This document shows, piece by piece, positions 56,587 through 64,000 of a stretch of 64,000 bases of DNA; the stretch's first letter is position 1, and each line of letters opens with the position of its first letter. The stretch is from assembly GCA_963823525.1 (NCBI GenBank), contig CAWGLW010000006.1:434001-498000 (forward strand), in the 5' to 3' direction. Made by a program: the position numbers and the translations under genes. Below the pieces are notes generated by a model. The model made no database searches. It saw nothing but the letters and a program-made list of their open reading frames with translations, and had not been told where the DNA came from. The stretch is from CAWGLW01 sp963823525 (lineage in GTDB: Bacteria > Pseudomonadota > Gammaproteobacteria > Steroidobacterales > Steroidobacteraceae).

Positions 56587-57123
56587 GTGCCCATATCCCG
56601 CGTCGTCGCGAAGCCCCGCAAGGCGGCCGGAACGACACCGCCCACGGAATGCGTGGGCGATATTTTGCAGGGCTACACCACGCGCGGCGTCTTCCGTGGC
56701 CTGCAGCGTATGCAGGTCGGACCACGGCGCGCGCGGTTCCGGATACGGTGGTTCCAGGAACGTCAGCTCGACCTGACGGTCGATACGACGGCGGCGCGTC
56801 TCGCGCTGACGAGCGTACTACCCGGCGTTGATTCAAAATCCACTCTGTATCGCGACCTGCGGGCCTGGCTCGAAAGACAGCAAAGCGGAACGCTGCCTGC
56901 GCATCGCGGCCTCGACCCATCCCGTGCGGTGATGCGTGCCTACAATAGACAAGGCATGCTGAGCCTGTACCTGACCAGCCTGGATGGTGACTGGGAATAC
57001 GCCACGCAGCGCCTGGTTCATCTCGTGAACGAGCTGTATCTCGACTTTCTTTCTGACGGTCGCTATTACGAATGGGTGGTCGAGGCGTTCGGCCTCGACC
57101 CGGACAACCCGCGCTGGCCCTGA
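56587..57123 (+). CDS. Unrecognised 178-residue protein in the ThDP operon
   Basis: It starts at GTG 56587, two bases after the stop of the ThDP enzyme, so it is almost surely co-transcribed and co-translated. No signal peptide, membrane helix, metal-binding or nucleotide motif was found. The C-terminal part is helical and aromatic (LVHLVNELYLDFLSDGRYYE, WVVEAFGLDPDNP) and the N-terminal half is very basic (RRARFRIRWFQERQ). A maturation or cytosolic regulatory role cannot be excluded. Not a shadow ORF, as the opposite strand is empty here. Confidence 0.7.
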   Translation: MPISRVVAKPRKAAGTTPPTECVGDILQGYTTRGVFRGLQRMQVGPRRARFRIRWFQERQLDLTVDTTAARLALTSVLPGVDSKSTLYRDLRAWLERQQSGTLPAHRGLDPSRAVMRAYNRQGMLSLYLTSLDGDWEYATQRLVHLVNELYLDFLSDGRYYEWVVEAFGLDPDNPRWP

Positions 57124-57151
57124 ACCGAGGCCCGCGTATCATCGCGGCCTG

Positions 57152-57715
57152 CTAGCCTTTTGAAGGGCGCCGCATCTCTTCCCAGCGCTTGTTTGAATCC
57201 TCGAACAACTGCAGTGCACGCGGCACCGAAAACGCCCCTTCTTCCAGCGTCTGCGGATCCCACTCGCGGCGCGGTGTCTCGAAGAAGTCACCGCCGTAAA
57301 TGTGCAGAGCGCCCGTCAACTGCTCGAGCGGATTCTTGACCGAGTGAATCGCGTCCCTGCCAAGCGCAACGACTGCGCGGGGCTCCAGTGTCATCGTGCC
57401 GCGACGTTCCAGGCCCCGCTCGGACCGGCGCCAGAACGTGTTGTCCTCGCGACCGCCATAGAGTCCGATCACAGCCCACATCTCGTGATTGTGCGGCTGC
57501 AGATCCATGCCCGGACCCCAGACGATGTTCAGGATCGTGAGGTCGTCAGCGACGTGGATACGATTGAGGCCGGCACGCGCCGGTTCACCAATGGCGGCGA
57601 GCAGTGCGTGAGGATCGGAGACGGCCCGTTCGACAAGCGCCTTCACGGCCGCACGAGCATCTGTGTCGCGTACCGCGACCTTACAATCGTCAATAAACTG
57701 TTCGATATCGAACAT
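57152..57715 (-). CDS. Cupin protein of the cysteine/thiol dioxygenase-like type
   Basis: This 187-residue cupin has the metal motif LQPHNHEMWAVIGLYGGRED (His75, His77) and a second block LGRDAIHSVKNP with a further His before TGALHIYGGDF. The pattern is that of cysteine dioxygenase and 3-mercaptopropionate dioxygenase-like proteins that bind one iron by three His. It probably oxidises a small thiol or related acid; the substrate is unknown. It is convergent with the ThDP operon, so any functional link is uncertain. Confidence 0.8.
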   Translation of the reverse strand: MFDIEQFIDDCKVAVRDTDARAAVKALVERAVSDPHALLAAIGEPARAGLNRIHVADDLTILNIVWGPGMDLQPHNHEMWAVIGLYGGREDNTFWRRSERGLERRGTMTLEPRAVVALGRDAIHSVKNPLEQLTGALHIYGGDFFETPRREWDPQTLEEGAFSVPRALQLFEDSNKRWEEMRRPSKG

Positions 57716-58265
57716 GCCTGTGTCCTCGGCATTGCCAATGTCGCTGGCGCGCCGTTGCCGGTCACGCGTGTGACCGCGTGTCTGCCACCGCTGCTTTCAG
57801 CAATGCGGCGCCATTCCCGTGACCATACCACGGCGATTGAGGAACGAGACACCCCGCCCGGGTCGCCGAATCTGGCATCGGCGCGAGAAGCAGAAGAAAA
57901 GATCGAATGATGCGGGCGGCTGCTTAGCCCGCTGAGCTCATTCTCAGGTTCTCAGCCCTACACCCAATACCCAAGTCCACCGATATTTCCGTGCAGAAGC
58001 GCCGTCGAGGATACTGTTTGTAAGCCGGACCGTGCCGTCGAGTCCCGCTTGCCGTCGTGGCTCGCTTCAGCCTGAGGGCAATCGCCCGGTTTGCTGGTGT
58101 ACGTTATACGATCCGATCAATTCATCTCACGGAACATCGCATGGAAGGGCCTCTTCAATCCCGCGCCGGCTGCGCCCTCTATCGCGAATACCCGGCAATC
58201 GAGACGGCTGCCATGGTGGGCGTGGAGCGGGCCCGGCTCGGTGTCCGTATGGGCCGCGACCGGGC
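57716..58265. other. Gap between the cupin gene and the SGNH-like gene
   Basis: About 550 bases. A short plus-strand frame (58057-58269, 70 residues) ends inside the start of the next gene (ATGA) but lacks a convincing ribosome binding site and family, so it is not called. The sequence should hold the promoters of two divergent genes. No repeat or RNA was recognised. Confidence 0.4.
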
Positions 58266-59447
58266 ATGAACGACACGGCCCGGACGACCGCCCGGCGGTG
58301 GCGCAGAATCGCAGGCAATACGGCGACCCTGCTCGTCTCCCTCATCATCGGATATCTCTTTGCCGGCTCTCTGCTGTTGCTGTACGGGCCTGCAGTCGCG
58401 CCCCAGCTGTTCAATTCGTTTCCTCGTGCCGCCACAATCTGGTGGCAGGCATCGGCCCCGGATCCGGACAAGCAATCCTACATCGCCCTTCTGGGCGACT
58501 CCTACGCGGCAGGCATGGGAGACTGGAACGTCGAACGAGAGCAACTGGATCAGCCCTATTACTCCGGAGACGTGATCGCGGCGAAGCTTTCCCGCCACGT
58601 CCTGAGCTATGGCAAAGGCGGAGCCAGCAATTCGGATGCACTGGTCCTGCTACCGACGCGGATCATGAACGCCGGTCGCTGCCTGCTTTTTTCCGACCCC
58701 TTGCCCCCGGAGGCGCTGATCGTCTATTTCTACGAAGGCAACGATCTTCGCGACAACATCAAGCGCATGAGCGAGGACGCCGGTATCGAGCCCGGGCAGG
58801 CCGACTATGCGCAAGCCGTGGCCGCCCGCCTCGCGGAGCTTGCCGACTCCGCAGCTCGCGGTCAGTGCCTGGGATACATCATCAAAGCCGTCACCAATCT
58901 TGGCACGGGGCTGAGCCGGGCGCGCTCCCAACGGAAGGTCGCGGAAGACCACGATACCGGACAAGCGGTGCGTGTCGGCGGCCAGGTCGTCCTTATCCCG
59001 GAACAGTTACAAGGGCCGGCGCTGGATCTCGATGAGGCACAGATCGAGGCCGGCTTTGAGGTGCTCGATCAATCGTTGCGATGGCTGATGAACCGGTTTG
59101 CGCACAAGCCCGTGCTCGTCGTGTACATCCCTGCCGTGCTGACGAGCTATGAGCTGGCGACGGACAGCGTGATTCTGCCGCGGATACCCGACGCGTTGCC
59201 CCGCGCCAGGGTCGCTGAACAATCGAACCGCCTGTGCCGGCGGTTGCGAGAAATCACATTGCACAACGGCGCCGCTTTCCTCGACACCCGAGGAGCCCTG
59301 AGCGCGGCAGGGCGGAACGCGCTGATCCATGGTCCCCGAGACTGGAAACACCTGAACCGAGAAGGTCAGACGGTGCTCGGGACCGTCGTTGCCGACGCAG
59401 TGACCGGCGGCATGAAGGATTCAGGCTGCGCCGACCTGCACCAATGA
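58266..59447 (+). CDS. Membrane-anchored SGNH-hydrolase-like protein
   Basis: This 393-residue protein has one N-terminal membrane helix (TATLLVSLIIGYLFAGSLLLL) and then an SGNH-type domain: block I ALLGDSYAAGMGDW with Ser79, block II near VLSYGKGGASNSD, block III-like FYEGNDLRDNI, and a C-terminal DWKHLNREGQTVLG with a candidate Asp/His pair. It may remove or add acyl groups on a surface glycan. Convergent with the carbamoyltransferase operon. Start at ATG 58266 has a weak ribosome binding site. Confidence 0.75.
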   Translation: MNDTARTTARRWRRIAGNTATLLVSLIIGYLFAGSLLLLYGPAVAPQLFNSFPRAATIWWQASAPDPDKQSYIALLGDSYAAGMGDWNVEREQLDQPYYSGDVIAAKLSRHVLSYGKGGASNSDALVLLPTRIMNAGRCLLFSDPLPPEALIVYFYEGNDLRDNIKRMSEDAGIEPGQADYAQAVAARLAELADSAARGQCLGYIIKAVTNLGTGLSRARSQRKVAEDHDTGQAVRVGGQVVLIPEQLQGPALDLDEAQIEAGFEVLDQSLRWLMNRFAHKPVLVVYIPAVLTSYELATDSVILPRIPDALPRARVAEQSNRLCRRLREITLHNGAAFLDTRGALSAAGRNALIHGPRDWKHLNREGQTVLGTVVADAVTGGMKDSGCADLHQ

Positions 59448-59474
59448 GCAATCGCCAACTCGCCCGAACGCCGG

Positions 59475-61316
59475 TCAGTCAGGTTCGTACTTGTTGCGAT
59501 AGTCCTCCACGAGGGCCGGATCCTGGTCTTCCTTTCGCAGAACAGCATTGCCGATGCTGAGCCACTCGATCCCGGTTCCCATGAAACAGCGGAACGCATC
59601 CTCAGGCGTACAGACGATAGGCTCGCCGCGAACATTGAATGACGTGTTGACGAGCACAGGGCAGCCGGTCAGTTTCCCGAATTCGCTGAGCAGGCGGTGA
59701 TAGCGCGGATTCGTGTCGGCGTGCACGGTCTGAATGCGGGCACTGTAGTCCACATGAGTCACGGCCGGGATCTCCGATCGCGGTACGTTGAGCCTGTCGA
59801 TGCCGAACAGGTTGCGCTGCTCCTCGCTCATTTCCCGTCGGCGTTGCGCCTTAACATCGGCCACCATGAGCATGTACGGACTGTCCATGTCGAATTCAAA
59901 CCATTGCTCGAGTTCCTCCCGCGGTACGGATGGCGCGAAGGGCCGAAAACTTTCCCGAAACTTGACCTTGAGATTGAGCGTCCGCTGCATCGTCTCCGAG
60001 CGCGGGTCACCGAGGATCGAGCGGCCACCGAGCGCACGCGGTCCAAATTCCATCCGACCCTGGAACCAGCCCGCGGCCTTCCCCTCAGCCAGTGCCCGGA
60101 CGGTCGCCGCAATCATCCCCGATTCGCTGAGAACCTCGAAACGGGCGCCAGCCTCGGTAAGATCTCGTTCGATGTCCTGCTGTGCGAACTCGGGCCCGAG
60201 GTAGGAGCCCTTCATGCCGTCGCGCCCGTCGGCGAGTTGGCGCTGCTTGCCGAGCTCTTCGTGCCAGGCGGCCAGCGAGGCCCCCACGGCACCGCCGGCG
60301 TCACCCGCGGCCGGCTGCACCCAGATGTCGCGAAACGCGCCGTCACGCACCACCTTGCCATTGGCGACACAGTTGAGCGCCACGCCGCCGGCCAGGCAGA
60401 GGTTCCCGATACCAAACTCCGTCGCCAGTGCACGTGTCATGCGCAATACGACCTCTTCTGTCACGGCCTGAACCGACGCGGCCATGTCCATGTGGAACTG
60501 TGTCAGTTGATCGCTCTCGGGGCGACGAACCGGCTGGCCGAACAACCCGGCAAACCGATCGTTGGTCATTGTCAGACCGGTGCAGTAATTGAAATAGCCC
60601 TGATCGAGCCGGAACGAACCATCGTCCTTGAGGTCCATGAGCCGCTCGAGCATCAGCGACTTGAATCGAGGCTCACCGTAAGGGGCAAGCCCCATGATCT
60701 TGTATTCGCCACTGTTGACCTTGAAACCAAGGTAATACGTGACGGCTGAATAGAGCAGCCCGAGGGAATGAGGAAACTCCAGCTCCCGTATGATTTTCAG
60801 TTCCCGCCCGCGTCCGATCGCCACGGTGCCGGTCGCCCACTCGCCTGCACCGTCCAGCGTCAGGACAACAGCCTCTTCGAATGGCGAAGGATAGAATGCG
60901 CTGGCTGCATGGCTGAAGTGATGTTCGGAGAACAGCAGCTTGCCGGCATTCTCAAAACCACCCTCGTGTTTATCCAGATTCTTCAGCAGCATCCTCTTCT
61001 GAAAGAGCTTTTCGCGCATCCAGACCGGTATCGAAGTCCGGAAGGATGAGAAGCCGCGCGGCGCAAAGGCCACGTAAGTCTCGAGCAGGCGCTCGAACTT
61101 CAGGAAGGGTTTCTCATAGAAAGCCACATGGTCAACGTCGTCAATCTTCAGGCCGGCTGAGCGCAGCACGAAGTCCACGGCCTGCCGCGGATAGCCCGCA
61201 TCGTGCTTCTTGCGCGTAAATCGCTCTTCCTGCGCAGCAGCGACGATTTCTCCGTCGCGCAGCAGAGCCGCGGCGCTGTCGTGGTAGAACGCCGAGATGC
61301 CGAGAATGTCGGTCAT
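59475..61316 (-). CDS. Carbamoyltransferase (NodU/CmcH family)
   Basis: This 613-residue enzyme transfers a carbamoyl group from carbamoyl phosphate through carbamoyl-AMP. It has the N-terminal ASKHA/Kae1-like domain (ILGISAFYHDSAAALL, FSEHHFSHAASAFY, LDGAGEWATGTVAIG, LAGGVALNCVANGK) and the YrdC-like C-terminal domain (FQGRMEFGPRALGGRSILGDPR, FRPFAPSVPRE). The product may be a carbamoylated surface glycan. It follows DUF5989 with a one-base TGATG overlap. Confidence 0.93.
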   Translation of the reverse strand: MTDILGISAFYHDSAAALLRDGEIVAAAQEERFTRKKHDAGYPRQAVDFVLRSAGLKIDDVDHVAFYEKPFLKFERLLETYVAFAPRGFSSFRTSIPVWMREKLFQKRMLLKNLDKHEGGFENAGKLLFSEHHFSHAASAFYPSPFEEAVVLTLDGAGEWATGTVAIGRGRELKIIRELEFPHSLGLLYSAVTYYLGFKVNSGEYKIMGLAPYGEPRFKSLMLERLMDLKDDGSFRLDQGYFNYCTGLTMTNDRFAGLFGQPVRRPESDQLTQFHMDMAASVQAVTEEVVLRMTRALATEFGIGNLCLAGGVALNCVANGKVVRDGAFRDIWVQPAAGDAGGAVGASLAAWHEELGKQRQLADGRDGMKGSYLGPEFAQQDIERDLTEAGARFEVLSESGMIAATVRALAEGKAAGWFQGRMEFGPRALGGRSILGDPRSETMQRTLNLKVKFRESFRPFAPSVPREELEQWFEFDMDSPYMLMVADVKAQRRREMSEEQRNLFGIDRLNVPRSEIPAVTHVDYSARIQTVHADTNPRYHRLLSEFGKLTGCPVLVNTSFNVRGEPIVCTPEDAFRCFMGTGIEWLSIGNAVLRKEDQDPALVEDYRNKYEPD

Positions 61317-61465
61317 CAGAAAAGTGTGTAAATGAAGGGCGCAACCGCGGAGCCTTGAGTCAGCACCAGCAGGCCGCCGAACAGCACCATCATGATCAAA
61401 ATGGGCAGTAACCAGAATTTCTTGCGGACCCGCAGGAAACGCCAGAGCTCACCGAGAAACGACAT
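61316..61465 (-). CDS. DUF5989 family small membrane protein
   Basis: This 49-residue protein starts MSFLGELWRFLRVRKKFW and has one membrane helix (LLPILIMMVLFGGLLVL). The beginning and the neighbours (SxtJ and a carbamoyltransferase) match DUF5989, a small protein that usually accompanies these genes. It overlaps the carbamoyltransferase start by one base. Function is unknown. Confidence 0.88.
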   Translation of the reverse strand: MSFLGELWRFLRVRKKFWLLPILIMMVLFGGLLVLTQGSAVAPFIYTLF

Positions 61466-61478
61466 CTTCTATCTCCTG

Positions 61479-61886
61479 CTAGAACTGGTCACGCATTGAT
61501 GCTGTCTGCCCCTGCGCTCGCTCCTTCCAGTAGGTCCCGGCACGTTCGTCGAAGCGCAGATCGAGCAGATCCTTGCCGCGCAAGCGCATGATCAACGCCG
61601 TGGGCGTCACGGCGAGGAAGAAGATCAGACCCATCACGACCGGTGCGACGATGTTGCCCAGGAGCATTCCAAATCGAAACCACAGCTGATTGAAAACCCT
61701 GAGCGATTGAGGTGCCAGCCATGCCAGAAACAACGCCACGACACTCGCGGCCAGCAACCACCATCGAGGATCCTGCCCGCGCAGCAACGGCCATAGCCCG
61801 GCCAGCGCGAAAACTGCACCGAAGACGAGACCGAAACCGCGTTCCGATCCCGCCGCGACTTCATCATGTTCCTTGATATCGATCAT
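61479..61886 (-). CDS. SxtJ family membrane protein
   Basis: This 135-residue protein has three to four hydrophobic segments (GLVFGAVFALAGLWPLL, WWLLAASVVALFLAWLA, NIVAPVVMGLIFFLAVTPTALIM) and a C-terminal polar tail with WKERA. It matches the SxtJ family, first seen in saxitoxin clusters but common beside carbamoyltransferases. ATG 61886 was chosen over TTG 61892. First gene of the three-gene operon. Confidence 0.87.
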   Translation of the reverse strand: MIDIKEHDEVAAGSERGFGLVFGAVFALAGLWPLLRGQDPRWWLLAASVVALFLAWLAPQSLRVFNQLWFRFGMLLGNIVAPVVMGLIFFLAVTPTALIMRLRGKDLLDLRFDERAGTYWKERAQGQTASMRDQF

Positions 61887-62336
61887 TCGCAAATCTGGAT
61901 CAATTGCGCACGTGCTTTGGAAAAATTATAGCCTTCGACATGCATGAACGGCCAGAAGCCGCGCAGACTCATGTGGCAGGTGAAGCGCCGATTTTCGTGG
62001 AAACACCGGCAAGCCGGCGCATGAACACGCGCCGACTCCTTGCGCACCCGGCGGCAATTCAATGCGCAACAGACGTCGGGCCGCCGACGTGACCAGGCAC
62101 AGGGAATGCTCACGCGCGCAACTCGTGCGACTGTCGGCGCCGCCAGATTTTCTGGCCGCCTTCAGACCGGTTCACCGATTCTGTAAATCACCAACCGATT
62201 GGCGTGGCGTGCCCTCGAGCGCCTCGATCGCCGCATCGCACTCAAGCATCCGGGTCAGCCGCTCGCGATAGACGAGCGCGATGCGGGCGGGGGGAATTGG
62301 CAACCCTGTGACGTCGAGCGTTGAGCCGCGCCGGTA
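61887..62336. other. Gap upstream of the SxtJ operon
   Basis: About 450 bases between the SxtJ gene and the SapC gene (both minus). It contains the -10 element at 61925-61930. No gene, repeat or RNA was recognised in the remainder. Confidence 0.4.
61925..61930 (-). promoter_or_regulatory. -10 element for the SxtJ operon
   Basis: A perfect TATAAT lies on the minus strand 39 bases before ATG 61886, in a short AT-rich patch. A matching -35 box is not evident. Confidence 0.45.
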
Positions 62337-63095
62337 TTACTCCGTGGGTTTCTGCGCCTGCATTTGTGCGGCGATCCTGCGATTCTTTCTTGCGAGCAGC
62401 GACCCGATGTGGCTCAGTGACGCAAGCATGCTGTAAATAAAGTCGAGATAGCCGAGCTTGTGCAGTTCAAGCGTGGCTTCGTCATTGAGCTGCCGCAGTG
62501 TCGCTTCCTTGATCGTAAACAATCCCCGCATCGATCGAGCCGTGCCGTCGTTAAAGTTCAGCTGGAAATCCAGGCCCTCGACCAGGTCCATGCTTTCAAG
62601 TTTCGCCACGAAAGCTTTCGATGCCTCCTGTCCCTCGACGAGCTGCCAGAGCCATTTCTGGACGCGCTGGAAATACTCTGTTTCATTCCCGGCGTCGTCA
62701 AGGATCCTCTCGCCATCTTCTTCCCCGACACGCGGGCTGTCCATGTTCAAGGTCAGGGCGGCCACCTGGGTCGGCTCACCATCTTCGCCGATGGCCGGCA
62801 CCATCTGCAGCGCAAAAGGCTGCCGCCGAACATTGACTGGAACATAGGGAGCGTCCCAGACGTCGCCATCAAGGTAAAGGTTTTCTCCGGATTCGAACCC
62901 AAGCATCGTGACCGGCGCGAGCTGGCCTCCCTCCGGGTCTTTCATGAGGAAAATCGGGTAGAAGGCCAGAAGGTTGCGAAATTCAGATGGCGCTACGCCG
63001 ATGAGATGTTTCGCATCCCGAAACTGCGCACCGTGATTCGTCAGGATCCTGGTGTTTTTGTGCTTTTCCTTGTCGAGTACTACTTGATTGGTCAT
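62337..63095 (-). CDS. SapC family protein
   Basis: This 252-residue protein resembles SapC, named after an S-layer gene cluster: TNHGAQFRDAKHLIGVAPSEF, NLLAFYPIFLMKDPEGGQ and LDFQLNFNDGTARSMRGLF are the family blocks. It has no signal peptide or membrane helix and ends in a basic coiled-like tail. It stands alone and is divergent from the MltF-like gene. No S-layer genes are visible; its role is unknown. Confidence 0.88.
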   Translation of the reverse strand: MTNQVVLDKEKHKNTRILTNHGAQFRDAKHLIGVAPSEFRNLLAFYPIFLMKDPEGGQLAPVTMLGFESGENLYLDGDVWDAPYVPVNVRRQPFALQMVPAIGEDGEPTQVAALTLNMDSPRVGEEDGERILDDAGNETEYFQRVQKWLWQLVEGQEASKAFVAKLESMDLVEGLDFQLNFNDGTARSMRGLFTIKEATLRQLNDEATLELHKLGYLDFIYSMLASLSHIGSLLARKNRRIAAQMQAQKPTE

Positions 63096-63289
63096 TTATG
63101 TTTCCCGGATATTCAGACGATCCACGATGGACGTCTATCCTAATCAATTCGGCATATCCTGCCAGCAATCGATCCAGTCTTCAGCAATCACCCCGCCCGA
63201 AAGGCTGTGCCTGGAAGCCCGGCGCATCATGCCCGGGCTAACAGGGGTATACTCCTGCAGAAGCACCGAAGCCGCTCGGAGATCCTGCA

Positions 63290-64000
63290 TTGACACGACG
63301 GCCCTGCTATTTCGCGCTGCTGACCGCGGTTATTGCGCTTACCGGTTGCGGCGAGCGGGCCGAAACGTCCGGGGATGACGGCGGCCTGCTCTTCCGGCTT
63401 GAACAGTATGCTCCTGGCCACGACGATGAAGCCGAGTCAGGAGACGCTCTCATCGAGTTCGCCCGCGCACCCTGGACCGGTGACCTCAGCGGAATGATCG
63501 AGCGCCGCCTGATAAGGGTGCTCGTCGTACCGAATCGCACCCATTACTGGCTGGAGCTCGGTAAACACAGCGGCATCGAATACGAGCTGACCGCTGCATT
63601 CGAGGACTGGTTGAAGAAGCGACACAAGGGGCTGAAACGGCACCAGAGACCGCGCTTCGTCTACATTCCCACGACGGTCGATCGCCTGATACCCGATCTG
63701 CTGGCCGGTCGTGGCGACATCGGCGCGGCGATGCTGACCGTGACACCGCAACGCAGCGCACAGATCGATTTCAGCGCGCCCTACGCCCAGGGAGTCAGGG
63801 AGGTGGTCGTCACCGGCCCCGTCTCGGCACCCTTCACGTCCCCGGACGATCTTTCCGGGCAGCAGGTCTTCGTGCGCAGGTCATCGAGCTACTGGACACA
63901 TCTTGAGGAACTGAACAAGACACTCGTCAAGTCGAAGCGACCGCCGATCAAGCTCGTTGCGGTGCCTGAAATTCTCTCCGATGACGAGATACTGGAAATG
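63290..64000 (+). CDS. MltF-like lipoprotein, C-terminus outside window
   Basis: The frame is open from TTG 63290 to the right edge (237 codons). A signal peptide with lipobox ALTGC (Cys20) is followed by a periplasmic substrate-binding-like domain (VLVVPNRTHYWLELGKHSG, LLAGRGDIGAAMLTVTP, IDFSAPYAQGVREVVV, DDLSGQQVFVR). In MltF-type lytic transglycosylases this domain precedes an SLT catalytic domain, which would lie beyond the edge. GGAG lies eight bases before the TTG. Confidence 0.8.
   Translation, partial: MTRRPCYFALLTAVIALTGCGERAETSGDDGGLLFRLEQYAPGHDDEAESGDALIEFARAPWTGDLSGMIERRLIRVLVVPNRTHYWLELGKHSGIEYELTAAFEDWLKKRHKGLKRHQRPRFVYIPTTVDRLIPDLLAGRGDIGAAMLTVTPQRSAQIDFSAPYAQGVREVVVTGPVSAPFTSPDDLSGQQVFVRRSSSYWTHLEELNKTLVKSKRPPIKLVAVPEILSDDEILEM

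Overview
The window is a GC-rich chromosomal segment of a Gammaproteobacterium. The housekeeping blocks ychF-pth, rplY-prs-tRNA-Gln-ispE-lolB, hemA-prfA-prmC, gatCAB and mreBCD-mrdAB-mltB-dacA-ybeD are typical of that class. PEP-CTERM proteins, an SxtJ/DUF5989/carbamoyltransferase set and a SapC protein point to an environmental, possibly marine, lineage (Chromatiales or Woeseia-like is a guess). No rRNA operon, CRISPR array, insertion sequence or complete mobile element was seen.

Region 1 (1-10091) is most of an aryl-polyene-like type II fatty-acid/polyketide cluster. The minus-strand operon runs acyltransferase, ACP, ligase-tail/dehydratase fusion, GT2 glycosyltransferase, thioesterase, dehydratase, ketoreductase, ketosynthase, small secreted protein, adenylating ligase, and leaves the window at the left edge. 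A divergent plus-strand arm carries a phosphopantetheinyl transferase, a COG4648-like membrane protein, a 56-residue ORF and a B12-type radical SAM enzyme, the last three joined by ATGA overlaps. The ligase primes the ACP, which the transferase activates. The KS/KR/DH enzymes elongate the chain, and the glycosyl- and acyltransferases probably attach it to the envelope.

Region 2 (10177-21400) is a loose set of envelope and secreted proteins: small lipoproteins, an outer-membrane beta-barrel, a HAD phosphatase lipoprotein, a methyltransferase that seems to use a CTG start, two PEP-CTERM proteins with good sigma-54 promoters, a DUF2834/PEP-CTERM chimera and a 5'-truncated VWA remnant. It has the most decay and the longest gene-poor gaps.

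Region 3 (21537-44653) is core metabolism and translation: tRNA-Met, ychF, pth, rplY, prs, tRNA-Gln, ispE, lolB, a TPR lipoprotein, then hemA-prfA-prmC, a cyclophilin, mtgA, a methionine block (ArsR/methyltransferase regulator, metF, metH), hslO, class I fumarase and gatCAB.

Region 4 (44815-53927) is the cell-shape and peptidoglycan block: mreBCD, PBP2, RodA, MltB, a lipobox-bearing DacA-type carboxypeptidase, D-amino-acid transaminase and YbeD. The usual lipB-lipA do not follow ybeD.

Region 5 (54054-57715) holds the most unusual set: a c-type cytochrome, a Tat-exported thiamine-diphosphate enzyme of the acetolactate synthase/pyruvate oxidase fold, and an unrecognised 178-residue protein, apparently one operon, facing a cupin dioxygenase-like gene. 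It may be a periplasmic ThDP-dependent oxidation module.

Region 6 (58266-64000) has an SGNH-like membrane-anchored protein, a convergent operon SxtJ-DUF5989-carbamoyltransferase, a SapC protein and the start of a MltF-like lipoprotein that leaves the window at the right edge.
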